A stretch of 64,000 nucleotides of DNA from G963678445 sp963678445 (GCA_963678445.1 OY782877.1:496001-560000), one strand, 5' to 3'. Positions 39,641 to 48,683 are shown, counted from the stretch's first letter. Notes: generated by a model from the sequence alone, not told the origin. A program made the numbers and translations.

Positions 39641-40765
39641 TTATTCTGCAGAGAACTTATACACCGTCTCGGTGTGATACTGTTCACCAGGCTTCAGGAC
39701 AATGCTGGGAAAGTCGGGATGGTTGGGGGAATCGGGAAAGTGCTGTGTTTCCAGACAGAAGCCGTAGCGCTGTTCGTAGACCTTGCCGTCTTTGCCGGTT
39801 AAGGTGCCATCCAGGAAGTTGCCTACATAAAACTGAACGCCCGGCTCCATGGTGTATGCTTCCAGAACCCGCCCCGTGGTCTTTTCTTCCACGCGCGCTA
39901 CCAAAGACAGGCCATCGCCATCAAGTACAAAGTTGTGGTCGTAGCCTTTCCCGTTTTTCAACTGCTCATCATCGGCATGAATACGTGCGCCAATGGCTGT
40001 CGGCGTCGTAAAATCCATCGGCGTGCCGGCGACAGCACGTAATTCGCCGGTAGGAATAAATGTTTCGTCGATGGGCGTAAACCTTTTCGCGTTCAAATAG
40101 ACCACATGATCGAGAATCGTCCCCTCGCCCTGGCCCTTCAGATTGAAATAGCTGTGATTCGTCAGGTTTACCGGCGTCGGTTTATCCGTCTCGGCAAAGT
40201 ATTCGATCTTCAATTCATTCTCATTGGTCAGGCGATACTCTACCGTGCACTTAAGCGTACCGGGATATCCCTCCTCACCATCAACGCTGGTATATTGCAG
40301 TTTCAGGCCTACCGCATTAGCCTCCTCAATCTTCTCCGCCGCCCATACCGCCTTATCGAAACCTTTAAGGCCACCATGCAAATGGTTAACGTCATTATTG
40401 GCCGCCAGAGTATACGTTTTCCCATCCAGGGTGAACTTTGCCTTTGCAATACGGTTGCCGCAGCGGCCTACCAGCGCCCCAAAATAGGGGTGCGTGTTCT
40501 CATAGCCTTCAATCGAATCAAAACCCAAGGCCACATCCGCCATTTTTCCATCGCGATCAGGCACTTCAATGGAGACAATAATCCCACCAAAATTCGTAAT
40601 GCGTACACACATAGCGTTCTCGTTCGTTAAAGTGTACAGATCTACTTCACGTCCATCCGTCAATTTACCAAACGGAGCCTTCTCTACTGACATTTTTTCC
40701 TCTCCTTTCGCTGGAGCCGCATGGACGGGCACAGTATGAAAAACCAGCGCCAGCAAGCTCACCAA
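39641..40765 (-). CDS. galM: secreted aldose 1-epimerase; 5' end probably frameshifted
   Basis: GalM domain at about 30-374: GRCGNRIAKAKFTL, NHLHGG with a catalytic His, TNHSYFNL with the second His, YDHNFVL and the catalytic Glu in FCLETQ. It interconverts alpha and beta anomers of hexoses; the signal peptide (LLALVFHTVPVHA) implies periplasmic action. In the present frame the start must be TTG 40765 or GTG 40762, with no binding site. A well-placed AAAGGATG precedes ATG 40782 in another frame, separated from galM by a 7-T run (40764-40770). One more T would give MYGLFFLVSLLALVFH, a good signal peptide. It follows tsaD by 57 bp in the envelope operon. Confidence 0.88.
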   Translation of the reverse strand: MVSLLALVFHTVPVHAAPAKGEEKMSVEKAPFGKLTDGREVDLYTLTNENAMCVRITNFGGIIVSIEVPDRDGKMADVALGFDSIEGYENTHPYFGALVGRCGNRIAKAKFTLDGKTYTLAANNDVNHLHGGLKGFDKAVWAAEKIEEANAVGLKLQYTSVDGEEGYPGTLKCTVEYRLTNENELKIEYFAETDKPTPVNLTNHSYFNLKGQGEGTILDHVVYLNAKRFTPIDETFIPTGELRAVAGTPMDFTTPTAIGARIHADDEQLKNGKGYDHNFVLDGDGLSLVARVEEKTTGRVLEAYTMEPGVQFYVGNFLDGTLTGKDGKVYEQRYGFCLETQHFPDSPNHPDFPSIVLKPGEQYHTETVYKFSAE

Positions 40766-40821
40766 AAAAATAATCCATACATTGTTTCATCCTTTTCGAA
40801 AGCTACGGTGATACCCAAACG

Positions 40822-41817
40822 CTATAAGGGCAGACTCGGGCTTGTCGTAGAACGCATATCTCCGACCAAACCGTGTTTCAACCGACTGTCGCCGGCTGCC
40901 GCAACCATCGCACCATTATCAATACAATAGGCAAAAGGCGGCAGGAATACATCCGCCTGAATTTCCGCCAATAAGCGTTCGCGCAGCAGACGATTCGCGG
41001 CTACGCCACCCGCCACAACCAGACGCTTGGCCCCTGTACGTCGCAATGCCTGTTTCGTCTTAATCAGCAACACATCCACCGCCGCTGCCTGAAAGCTGGC
41101 GGCAACATCGGCGGTGTTAACCGCTTCGTTTTCACGCAGTGCATACAGTACCGCTGTTTTCAGGCCGCTGTAACTGAACTCTAATCCGGGTTTATCACGC
41201 ATAGCGCGCGGGAAAGCGAAAGCCTTGGGATCGCCGCCTTCTGCTGCACGTTGAATCGACGGGCCACCGGGGTACGGCAGGCCAAGCAATCGTGCAACTT
41301 TGTCAAAGGATTCTCCCACTGCGTCATCACGCGTCGCACCGAGAATATGGTACTGATGCGGCGCAGGACATTCCACGATCTGTGTGTGTCCCCCACTCAC
41401 CACCAAGGCCAGAAAAGGAAAGGTAGGCGGAGTGTCGCAGAACATCGATGCGAAAATGTGGCCTTCGATGTGGTGCACGGGAACAAAGGGCTTGCGCCAA
41501 CAGTAGGCTAGTGCCTTGGCAAAGCTCAGCCCCACTAAAAGTGAGCCCATCAGGCCGGGTCCCGCTGTACACGCCACTGCATCTATCGCGGGCGTGTCGT
41601 TCTGACGAAGCACCCCCGCGTCCTGCAGGGCTTTCTGCACCAACTGAGAGATTATTTTCGTATGTTGACGCGACGCGATCTCTGGCACCACGCCGCCGAA
41701 GACTTTATGCACATCAATCTGTGACGCCACCTCATTGACCAACACGCGATGACCATCTACCACGATCGCCACGCCGGTTTCATCACATGAAGATTCAATA
41801 CCAAGAATTACCGCCAT
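40822..41817 (-). CDS. tsaD: tRNA N6-adenosine threonylcarbamoyltransferase
   Basis: 331 residues. Transfers the threonylcarbamoyl group from TC-AMP to A37 of ANN-decoding tRNAs, together with TsaB and TsaE. Motifs: GIESSCDETGVAIV, PEIASRQH, metal ligands His116 and His120 in HHIEGH, VSGGHTQ, GGVAANRLLRE and YCIDNGAM (usual YCTDNAAM), the last supplying the Asp ligand. The start codon shares one base with the stop of the upstream gene (TAATG), and GGAG lies in that gene's end, so translation is coupled. Length is normal. Confidence 0.96.
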   Translation of the reverse strand: MAVILGIESSCDETGVAIVVDGHRVLVNEVASQIDVHKVFGGVVPEIASRQHTKIISQLVQKALQDAGVLRQNDTPAIDAVACTAGPGLMGSLLVGLSFAKALAYCWRKPFVPVHHIEGHIFASMFCDTPPTFPFLALVVSGGHTQIVECPAPHQYHILGATRDDAVGESFDKVARLLGLPYPGGPSIQRAAEGGDPKAFAFPRAMRDKPGLEFSYSGLKTAVLYALRENEAVNTADVAASFQAAAVDVLLIKTKQALRRTGAKRLVVAGGVAANRLLRERLLAEIQADVFLPPFAYCIDNGAMVAAAGDSRLKHGLVGDMRSTTSPSLPL

Positions 41818-43487
41818 TATAACAACTCCGAAACATGCACCAACTCAACCCCCTGCGTCGCCAACTGTGGCAACGCCTCCTCTAAAACATCGATTGTACT
41901 CTTTCTGAAATGCCCAATGCCCACGGCCTGTCCATGTACACGCGCCTGCTTGATCAATTCCTGTAATTGACGTTGTATCGCCTCCGTCGTATTCTCATTA
42001 TCCAGGAATATATCCCGTTGCAGCGAGGGAATCCCCATCGACTCAGCAACGTTGAAGGCAACTGTCGTCGCAATCGTTCGACTATCCACAAAATAGAGCC
42101 CGGCATCCTGCAAGACCTGTAAAAACACGGCCATCTTTTCAGGGTCAGAGGTAAATCGTGAACCCGTATGATTATTTACGCCCACCGCACCCGGAATCTC
42201 CGCCAAGGCAGCCTCGGTCAAAGAGCGTATCTTCTCCTTGTCCATATCCACCCGCACCTCCCCCGGAAAAGGTTTCACCGTTTTGCTATGCGTCTCCATC
42301 GGCATATGCAGCATGACTTCAAAGCCTGCCTGCACGGCCTGCAACGCGGTATCCTCATCATGAGGGGTACCCGGCAATATCGCCAACGTCAAGCCCGAAG
42401 GCAACGCCAATACCCGCTCTAATAATTCACCACCGTACCCCCCATCGTCCAAAATGATCGCCACCCGTGCTTGCTGTTGTGCCGAACGTGGTGGTGGCGG
42501 TAAGGGTACCGTATCCTCCTCCTCATTATCTATCGAATCCAACGGCAACTCGTCAAAACCCGGCAATGCCTCCTCCAATAACTCCGTTAAATCCTCCGTA
42601 TATTCCGGTGCTTGTTCCGACGGCGACACCACCTTCACCTTTCCCACGCCAGCCTGTCGCCCGGAAAACCGTACACAGACCCGCTCCTCCAGGATGATCT
42701 CCAACTGCAACGCACCCAGCTGCGTATGCACCAGCTTCACTTGCACACGATGTGATGCTAACTCCCGTTCCAGCAGCCCCTTCAGCTCCAATCCCGTCAT
42801 ATTCGCCGGCACTTCACCCACCATCGATGTCATCGCCCAACGCATGTCCGCATCCGCCTTTTCCTGTGCAGGCGCAACTTCAAAAGTTGCCTCTCGCACC
42901 CCTGCCGCCAGCAACAGCGCCTCCACATCACGAGCCACACGAAAACACAACGGACGCAGATCCGTTTTCATACGCATTCCCACCGGCGCTGCACGGAAAA
43001 TCACATCGGCAAAATGGCGTTTCCCTAAGGACAAGGTGTACTTTTCGCCTTGCTGTGAGTCGGACGCAGGGCGCATATGAACGTAATTCTCCAGCATCTC
43101 CTCCTGCAACAAACGCACCAAACCTTTCCGATTAAGCGAGGTAGGTAATTCTATCTCAAAACGGTGATACATCCAGCGCCCCGACGTATCCTGCATTTCC
43201 TCGCCGCGACTACGGTGCACACTCTCTGCGGGTACAAAATGCTGCTCCAACACCTTTTCAAACACATCCGACAAATACGCTGTATGCTGTCGCACGTCCT
43301 GCGGACGGTGCAGCAGAAACTGAACCAGTACAACCCCTGCCAATACCGCCACCGTCGCCAGCGACACCGTGCCCACGGCAAAGTATAGCCACGAAGGTCC
43401 CGACGATGCCGCAGCGCCCTCCATTCCCGCTACACCCGCCCTCTCCGACGGTGGCAAGACAGCTCCCTTGTACTCCTCAATAGGCAT
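41817..43487 (-). CDS. membrane-anchored divergent polysaccharide deacetylase (DUF610/YibQ-like)
   Basis: 556 residues; GGGAG precedes the ATG. A single N-terminal membrane segment (about 35-60), a long periplasmic region of about 280 residues (unassigned, in three similar parts with RLLxEE-type helices), a Pro-rich hinge and a C-terminal deacetylase-like barrel (about 330-556): AIILDDGGYG, LTLAILPGTPHD, EVMLHMPMETHS, VNNHTGSRFT, YFVDSRT and GIGHFRKST. The DD and NHxGS residues correspond to the metal site of the divergent polysaccharide deacetylase family, whose activity is not firmly known. Neighbouring amidase and murI point to cell-wall work. Confidence 0.85.
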   Translation of the reverse strand: MPIEEYKGAVLPPSERAGVAGMEGAAASSGPSWLYFAVGTVSLATVAVLAGVVLVQFLLHRPQDVRQHTAYLSDVFEKVLEQHFVPAESVHRSRGEEMQDTSGRWMYHRFEIELPTSLNRKGLVRLLQEEMLENYVHMRPASDSQQGEKYTLSLGKRHFADVIFRAAPVGMRMKTDLRPLCFRVARDVEALLLAAGVREATFEVAPAQEKADADMRWAMTSMVGEVPANMTGLELKGLLERELASHRVQVKLVHTQLGALQLEIILEERVCVRFSGRQAGVGKVKVVSPSEQAPEYTEDLTELLEEALPGFDELPLDSIDNEEEDTVPLPPPPRSAQQQARVAIILDDGGYGGELLERVLALPSGLTLAILPGTPHDEDTALQAVQAGFEVMLHMPMETHSKTVKPFPGEVRVDMDKEKIRSLTEAALAEIPGAVGVNNHTGSRFTSDPEKMAVFLQVLQDAGLYFVDSRTIATTVAFNVAESMGIPSLQRDIFLDNENTTEAIQRQLQELIKQARVHGQAVGIGHFRKSTIDVLEEALPQLATQGVELVHVSELL

Positions 43488-43504
43488 GTACTACCGCTCC
43501 CCCC

Positions 43505-44305
43505 TCAGAAATCGACCCATTCTACCTGCGCTAAAGGATGGCCCAAAAAATCAGCACCAATCTGCGCAAACGCCTCCGGCGCATCACTTACCAAAAAACG
43601 ATGCTGCGGCGCTTCATCACCTATGCGCAACATATCCATCGCCTGCAACGTTTCCACCACCACACGCGATGTCTCCACCGCACTGTCCACCAGCGTTACC
43701 GACGGCCCCACCACCTGCGAAAGCACTTCGGAAAGCAACGGATAGTGCGTACACCCCAAGACAAGCGTATCTATCTCAAGTGTCAGCAATTCTTCCAAAT
43801 ACGAACGCGCCACCAACCGTGGCACCTCCCCCTCTGTCCAGCCCTCCTCCGCCAACGGAACAAATAAAGGGCAGGCCTTACAAAACACCTGCGCATGGGG
43901 AGAGAGTGACTGAATGTGGGAGACATATGCGCCGCTGCGCACGGTACCTGCGGTACCAATCACCCCGATACGACCGGTACGGCTACGCTGTACCGCCGCC
44001 TGCGCCCCAGGTCCAATAACCCCCAGCACCGGCACATCCAACGTTTCCCGCAAAACATCCACCGCAACTGCAGACGCCGTATTACAGGCCACTACAATCA
44101 GCTTTACCCCCCGGTCCAACAACACCTGCGCACAAGCGCGCGCATAACGGATCACAGTCTCGGGCGACTTCGTACCATACGGCACCCGCGCCGTATCGCC
44201 GAAGTATACAATCTCCTCTGCCGGTAAACGCGCTGCAATTTGCCGCGCTACCGTCAACCCACCCACCCCAGAATCGAAGACCCCCACAGCACGTTGTTCC
44301 GTCAC
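43505..44305 (-). CDS. murI: glutamate racemase
   Basis: 266 residues. Makes D-glutamate for peptidoglycan without cofactor, using two cysteines: Cys74 in VACNTAS and Cys185 in LGCTHYP. N-terminal GVFDSGVGGLTV and YFGDTARVPYG are also diagnostic. The GTG start overlaps the GerMN-domain gene by 4 nt (GTGA). Followed 17 bp later by the deacetylase-like gene. Full length. Confidence 0.96.
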   Translation of the reverse strand: MTEQRAVGVFDSGVGGLTVARQIAARLPAEEIVYFGDTARVPYGTKSPETVIRYARACAQVLLDRGVKLIVVACNTASAVAVDVLRETLDVPVLGVIGPGAQAAVQRSRTGRIGVIGTAGTVRSGAYVSHIQSLSPHAQVFCKACPLFVPLAEEGWTEGEVPRLVARSYLEELLTLEIDTLVLGCTHYPLLSEVLSQVVGPSVTLVDSAVETSRVVVETLQAMDMLRIGDEAPQHRFLVSDAPEAFAQIGADFLGHPLAQVEWVDF

Positions 44306-45024
44306 CCTGCACTTCCTTCCTCAAGCGGCGCCACATTATCCAGCTGCACCGAGCGCACCCACGCCAAATCCGGTTGCAGTGGTGCGCTCAGATCAATATG
44401 TCCTGGAAAAATTTCCTGGGGCGGCGCCCCTTCAAACAAAAAGCGCACTCGTTGCACAGATATCTTTTCTGCGTCCCACAACACCTGCTGCGCCACCGTA
44501 TTCACCACTGCATACGCCATCAACGCCTCCAGAGACGCGCTCTTGAAGCGCGCATGCGCCGCCAACACCTCCCGCGAAAAGTCCACTACCAACTCTCCAT
44601 TCTCCAGCAAATACAATGCGCGCACCTGCGTATCGGCCGACAAAACCGGCGTCAACAAATCGCGCGGCCCTGCTATCAACGCCTGCAATATCGTGCGGCA
44701 ATTCTCCACCGTAGAAGCACTCCATGCAACAGTATGCACTTCGGGCACCAACACCGTCCCCTCGGGATTGGCAAAATACAACGTAACCTCGCGCTGCGCC
44801 TTCAACGGCGCTACCGGCTCCGATTCTGCAGCGCCCCCCGCCTCTTCCGCCTCCCGGACGGAATCGGAAAGCGAAGCAGAACGTACCATAGCCAGCGGGT
44901 CGGTTCCGGTTTGGATCATTTCATAGACCAATAATAACACGCAGAAAAATAATACCAACGTCACCATCGCCCATATGGACAACAACAGGTTTTGAAAAAT
45001 ACGGCGACGACCTTCGCGACTCAT
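44302..45024 (-). CDS. membrane-anchored GerMN-domain protein
   Basis: 240 residues. Basic N-terminus and one membrane segment (about 15-36), an Ala/Glu-rich linker, then a GerMN domain (about 78-205): VTLYFANPEGTVLVPEV, TILQALIAGPR, LYLLENGELVVDFSREV, ALMAYAVVNTVAQ and RVRFLFEGAPPQEIFPGHID. GerMN domains occur in spore GerM and in cell-wall lipoproteins and are thought to bind wall polymers. The ATG overlaps the amidase stop by one base, with a strong AGGAGGAG inside the amidase's Glu-rich end. Confidence 0.88.
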   Translation of the reverse strand: MSREGRRRIFQNLLLSIWAMVTLVLFFCVLLLVYEMIQTGTDPLAMVRSASLSDSVREAEEAGGAAESEPVAPLKAQREVTLYFANPEGTVLVPEVHTVAWSASTVENCRTILQALIAGPRDLLTPVLSADTQVRALYLLENGELVVDFSREVLAAHARFKSASLEALMAYAVVNTVAQQVLWDAEKISVQRVRFLFEGAPPQEIFPGHIDLSAPLQPDLAWVRSVQLDNVAPLEEGSAG

Positions 45025-46265
45025 TACAGCTCCTCCTCATCCTGCAGAACCTGCGTTATCCCCTTCACAATGCCCTGCACCAGGCGCTCCTGGTACGCTT
45101 CGGTTTGCAGTAACGCCTCCTCCGCCGTATTCGTCAAATATCCCACCTCGACCAACACACACGGCATGCCCAGCCCTTCCTGCAGGCGTAGCGGCACGAC
45201 CCGCACCCCTTGCACACTAGACTCTGTCGCTTCCCCCAGCCCTACTGCCAAGCCTTCTGCAAGCCGCTGTGCACGTGTTCCCAGCTTGTCCTTGCCCATC
45301 GGCGAAAATACCGCCACCCCATGCGCATGTGACGAAAAACTTGCCCCTGCATGTAGGCTGATTAAAAGATCTCCCTGCTGACGATTAGCAAAGGCTACCC
45401 GCTCCCGCACCGTTAGATCACTATCCTCGTCCCGCGTCATAAAAAGCTTCAACGGCGTTGTTTCCTTCAAATGCGCCGCTAAACGCTTTGCGACTGACAA
45501 CGATAACGTCTTCTCCGCCAGACCTCCCGCACCCACCGTACCCAGATCGTTCCCCCCATGCCCCGGATCGATCACTACCCGTTCAATATGCTTTCGCAGA
45601 ATAGCTGCAGGCGTCGGCGCCCCTCCCTGTGCAGGCGACGTCGGCGCCACAGAAACAGGCTCTGCTGTTAACGGCTCAGCAGGCGTTGGCGACTCAGGCG
45701 CAGGCGCCACCCACTCTTCCGTAAGCGGCAACTCCTGCACAACCACACGCCCGTTCCCCTGCGCTGCCACAGGCGTTGGCAACTGCTTCTGCTGCTCCGA
45801 TACCTCCAGAACAAAGGCCCGCTCAAAAAAAGGGGGCACATCGTCCTTAGCCATCCATGCCTTCCCCTCCACCAAGACCACAGGGTGGCTCAAATCAAAC
45901 GACTGCTGCGACGTATTCACACCAACGCTATTCAGCCCCACCAGCACCGTCCGCATTCCATACTCCATCTGAACACGCGCGGGTAAAACCCGGCAATCTC
46001 CCCCAACGCCTGCCAACAACTCCGCCAACGAGATGTATAACACCCCCTGCACATCCCGCGCCGCAGCTGAAAAATGACGCGCCTCGCCCCCTGTCGACAC
46101 CTCAAATGACGCCGTCAACCCCATCGCGCCCGGCCCTGCCAAAAGCGCCATTAAAAAAAACGATACCAACACGCGCTTTCGCCAATGCTTCGTGTGGTAT
46201 AAAACATCACCGCGATGTTTTTCGCTATTGCATTTACAGCGCAAGCCACTCCATATCGTGCTCAA
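45024..46265 (-). CDS. N-acetylmuramoyl-L-alanine amidase (Amidase_3/AmiC type)
   Basis: About 413 residues from a TTG at 46265, which has AAAGG 7 nt upstream and lies 10 bp after the stop of the small upstream gene; the frame is open to 46295. A signal or anchor segment (KRVLVSFFLMALLAG), a domain resembling copper-amine-oxidase-N/AMIN type (about 45-150), a Pro/Ala/Thr-rich linker, then the zinc amidase: VIDPGHGGND (His ligand), AEKTLSLSVAKRLAAHL (Glu ligand), SLHAGAS (His ligand) and CVLVEVGYLTN (catalytic Glu). It cuts the amide bond between MurNAc and the stem peptide, usually at septation. Overlaps the GerMN gene by one base. Confidence 0.9.
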   Translation of the reverse strand: MSTIWSGLRCKCNSEKHRGDVLYHTKHWRKRVLVSFFLMALLAGPGAMGLTASFEVSTGGEARHFSAAARDVQGVLYISLAELLAGVGGDCRVLPARVQMEYGMRTVLVGLNSVGVNTSQQSFDLSHPVVLVEGKAWMAKDDVPPFFERAFVLEVSEQQKQLPTPVAAQGNGRVVVQELPLTEEWVAPAPESPTPAEPLTAEPVSVAPTSPAQGGAPTPAAILRKHIERVVIDPGHGGNDLGTVGAGGLAEKTLSLSVAKRLAAHLKETTPLKLFMTRDEDSDLTVRERVAFANRQQGDLLISLHAGASFSSHAHGVAVFSPMGKDKLGTRAQRLAEGLAVGLGEATESSVQGVRVVPLRLQEGLGMPCVLVEVGYLTNTAEEALLQTEAYQERLVQGIVKGITQVLQDEEEL

Positions 46266-46275
46266 CGTACCGCCT

Positions 46276-46443
46276 TTACCGTTTACTTTTTTCAAGATTA
46301 ATCATACGCTGCCGGATCAACACATTATCCTCCGGCCCATACCCAGTCTTTCGCTGCGGCTTCGCCAGCACCACCAGCAAACCAATCAACACAGCAAATA
46401 GACCCAGTAAAATAAAAAGACCCACCTTATCTCGTTTGGTCAT
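46276..46443 (-). CDS. small single-pass membrane protein, 55 residues, ahead of amidase
   Basis: Starts MTKRDKVGLFILLGLFAVLI; AAGGGTGG lies upstream of the ATG. One membrane segment (about 7-27) is followed by a basic cytosolic or periplasmic tail (AKPQRKTGYGPEDN, then RMINLEKSKR). It is first in the envelope operon, with the amidase beginning 10 bp after its stop. I recognise no family; size and place recall small division or wall-synthesis accessory proteins, but this is only contextual. Confidence 0.6.
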   Translation of the reverse strand: MTKRDKVGLFILLGLFAVLIGLLVVLAKPQRKTGYGPEDNVLIRQRMINLEKSKR

Positions 46444-46594
46444 TATACGCCACCCTTAAAAAACCTTATAGGAACCGCATACTACCTCAACGGTTCCCAC
46501 CTGTACGCCCGGCCCCAAACGTCTCAGGAATAGAACTACAGACGTTTCTATAAAAAGCCGCTTCTGCTTATCAAGGCAAAGGTCAAACCGCCGC

Positions 46595-47038
46595 TTACTT
46601 CTTGCGTTTCGTATCCAATGTTTTGGTCACATGCATACCGGCAGCACCCGTATAACCGTTAATCTCCACCTTTTTACGGGCAGAAATCTTGACACTACGC
46701 TGTGCCTGCGCCACTTCCGCATTCAACTTCTGCAGGCAAGATTCACACAGTTTTTTACTCAGACTGATCGCCGGGGCGCCACACTTACCGCATTTAATCT
46801 CCTTCGTCTCTAACAGCCCAACACTCTCAATCAGGCCCTCATCCAACATACGACGCACCACAGAAATATCTACATCCACTTCCGCCGCCACCTGTTCCGC
46901 GTTCATACTGGGATCGTTCTCCACCGCGTTACGCACCTTCTCGCGGTCCGAGTCTTCCTGTCCTTGACACTGCGTGCACACAGGCGAACTCTTTTTGTTA
47001 AACATCTTCTGACATCGTACACATTTTGCTAAAGGCAT
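46595..47038 (-). CDS. zinc-ribbon/HTH protein similar to flagellar YvyF (TIGR03826) type
   Basis: 147 residues; GGAGGATG upstream of the ATG. N-terminal CVRCQKMF...CTQCQ zinc ribbon (6-25), a helical middle with NAEQVAAEVDVDISVVRRML and DEGLIESVG that looks like a helix-turn-helix, a second ribbon KCGKCG...LCESC (about 82-100) and a basic C-terminus (KISARKKVEI, TLDTKRKK). The ribbon-HTH-ribbon order is that of the YvyF-like protein often found in flagellar operons, but no such operon is here. Likely a nucleic-acid-binding regulator. Confidence 0.65.
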   Translation of the reverse strand: MPLAKCVRCQKMFNKKSSPVCTQCQGQEDSDREKVRNAVENDPSMNAEQVAAEVDVDISVVRRMLDEGLIESVGLLETKEIKCGKCGAPAISLSKKLCESCLQKLNAEVAQAQRSVKISARKKVEINGYTGAAGMHVTKTLDTKRKK

Positions 47039-47062
47039 AATTCATCCTCCAAACTGCTGTAT

Positions 47063-47698
47063 TTACCATGCATACGAAATAGATTCCGTATACACCTCCA
47101 CATTTCCAACAATATTCGCCTTTAAAATCTGATCCTGCTCCGATACATTAACCCCCACCGTCAAGGAGCGGATCGGAAGACTGGCCGAATCCCGAAGCGC
47201 ATGCATGCGCGACGGATACGTCACCCGTATCCAGACCCTTTCCTTCACCGGTGCAGCCAAATCCTCTTGCCCCGCATCCACAGCCACCACCTCCAACGTC
47301 GCCCCCGGAGCAAAAACGTACTTATCTTCTATTCCTTCACCTGTCAATTGGTTTCCTGCCGGTTCACGCACCCCCACCTCCGCACACAAAGCCGCCCGCG
47401 CCTCCTGCACCGCATCGGCTGAATCCGACATCGCCGCCACTCGTTTCAAACGCTCCTGCATCCACAATGTCATCTCCACCACATCCTCACACGCGCCCTC
47501 CTGCAAGGCACGCGCATAGCGCCATGCAGGATGGTCAACTTCTCCAGCCCCTTTCACCGCCCCCGTCGTCAATGACTTAGAAACAGACGATGCCGGTTGC
47601 GAAGACGTTCGATACGCACGCAACCCCACCCCCACGCCAACTCCGAGCAACGCCCCCACACACATAGCTAAAAAGAAACGAATCAACGCTGTTTGCAT
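47063..47698 (-). CDS. hypothetical membrane-anchored protein
   Basis: 211 residues with an N-terminal membrane segment (about 5-28, FFLAMCVGALLGVGVGVG), a Ser/Thr-rich linker, a helical part with ALQEGACEDVVEMTLWMQER, then LKRV, and a beta-rich C-terminal domain (VWIRVTYPS, IRSLTVGVNVSEQDQIL, NIVGNVEVYTESI). The C-terminal part might face the periplasm. Family not recognised. It precedes the zinc-ribbon gene by 24 bp and is probably co-transcribed with it. Confidence 0.65.
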   Translation of the reverse strand: MQTALIRFFLAMCVGALLGVGVGVGLRAYRTSSQPASSVSKSLTTGAVKGAGEVDHPAWRYARALQEGACEDVVEMTLWMQERLKRVAAMSDSADAVQEARAALCAEVGVREPAGNQLTGEGIEDKYVFAPGATLEVVAVDAGQEDLAAPVKERVWIRVTYPSRMHALRDSASLPIRSLTVGVNVSEQDQILKANIVGNVEVYTESISYAW

Positions 47699-47785
47699 AC
47701 ACTCTACCCAGTAGCAACCATCATAAGTTCAAGCAACACAAAACACCACCTATTTCATGATGTTTCCCAAAATTAAGGTAGCAAA

Positions 47786-47812
47786 GCGGTCCAGCGACCA
47801 CAAGGCCTAATT
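47786..47812 (+). repeat. isolated head hairpin of the dispersed repeat
   Basis: GCGGTC-CAGC-GACCACAAGGCC without a recognisable tail. Confidence 0.6.
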
Positions 47813-47881
47813 AAATGATACCAAAGCCCAAAAGAAACCGTCAATCCGTCATCAAAAACCCGAAAAACTCGCCCCCCCTGT

Positions 47882-48628
47882 TCAACGACGGAAAATCCAA
47901 TTTTCCTGACTATACTTCTCTTCCACCAGGCGACGCATATGCCGTTCTTCCTGCTCAGAAGGCGCCTGCGCATTCCCCGATACCCCAAAAGCCGCCTTCA
48001 CCTGTTGACGCAACACCGACACCGGCAGTTCCACCTCCTGTACAAAAGCGGCATGCGAACGCCCCCCCCGATACGTCGGGCGCACCGCCGGTTCGCGCAA
48101 ATAGTGCGCCATTCCCACATAGTCCGCACTATACACCAACGTCCCATGATGCAACAACGTTCCCCGTTTACGCCGTTGCGCATTTCCCGACACCTTTCCA
48201 TCCCCCACCGCCAAATCACATACCCCCCGTAAAACAGTCGACACCCCCCGCTGCGCCAACGCCGATGCGATCCTGCCCAAAATATACGTGTACGATGAAT
48301 GCAGCGCCCGCAACTCCGGATCCATTGTAAAAGGCAACACTAAACTGAAATTCAGACACCCCGGCCCCTGCAATACACAGCCGCCCGCCGTGCAACGACG
48401 CATGATAGGCACTCCATCCTGCTGGCAACGCTCCACATACACCTCCTCCATCACCCGCTGCGTCGTCCCTAAGACCACAAACCGCACCGGACTCTCCCAT
48501 AAACGCAACGTCGCTGGTCCACCATCCCGCTCCACCGCCTCCAACACCGCCTCATCCAACGCCAAATGCATCGCAGGTGAATCACTTTCAAATTCCAAAA
48601 AACGCATATCCAAAACGTCTACCTTCAA
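47882..48628 (-). CDS. lplA: lipoate-protein ligase A family protein
   Basis: Up to 248 residues; likely starts are TTG 48628, TTG 48613 or ATG 48607 (241 residues, my preference by family N-terminus RFLEFESDSPAMHLALDEAV). The ligase core is visible: LRLWESPVRFVVLG, RRCTAGGCVLQGPGCLNFSL (RRxSGGG-type lipoyl-AMP loop with Thr for Ser), GDGKVSGNAQRRKRG with the catalytic Lys, and HHGTLV. It attaches lipoate, or octanoate, to a target lysine. Its place downstream of gcvPA-gcvPB suggests that GcvH (Lys62) is the target, although a terminator and repeats separate them. Confidence 0.88.
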   Translation of the reverse strand: MKVDVLDMRFLEFESDSPAMHLALDEAVLEAVERDGGPATLRLWESPVRFVVLGTTQRVMEEVYVERCQQDGVPIMRRCTAGGCVLQGPGCLNFSLVLPFTMDPELRALHSSYTYILGRIASALAQRGVSTVLRGVCDLAVGDGKVSGNAQRRKRGTLLHHGTLVYSADYVGMAHYLREPAVRPTYRGGRSHAAFVQEVELPVSVLRQQVKAAFGVSGNAQAPSEQEERHMRRLVEEKYSQENWIFRR

Positions 48629-48640
48629 TCCTGTACCTTC

Positions 48641-48674
48641 AAAAAAACGGAAGCCTTTTCAAAAGACTTCCGTT
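48641..48674 (-). terminator. Rho-independent terminator upstream of the lipoate ligase
   Basis: AACGGAAG...CTTCCGTT stem extended by A/T pairs; read on the minus strand it is followed by seven T. It should stop read-through from gcvPB and isolate the ligase gene. Confidence 0.75.
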
Positions 48675-48683
48675 GATAATGCT

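Noticed and set aside
46141..46210. Possible frameshift in an eight-T run near the amidase signal peptide
   Set aside because: The existing frame already gives a better signal sequence (KRVLVSFFLMALLAG) than the shifted alternative.
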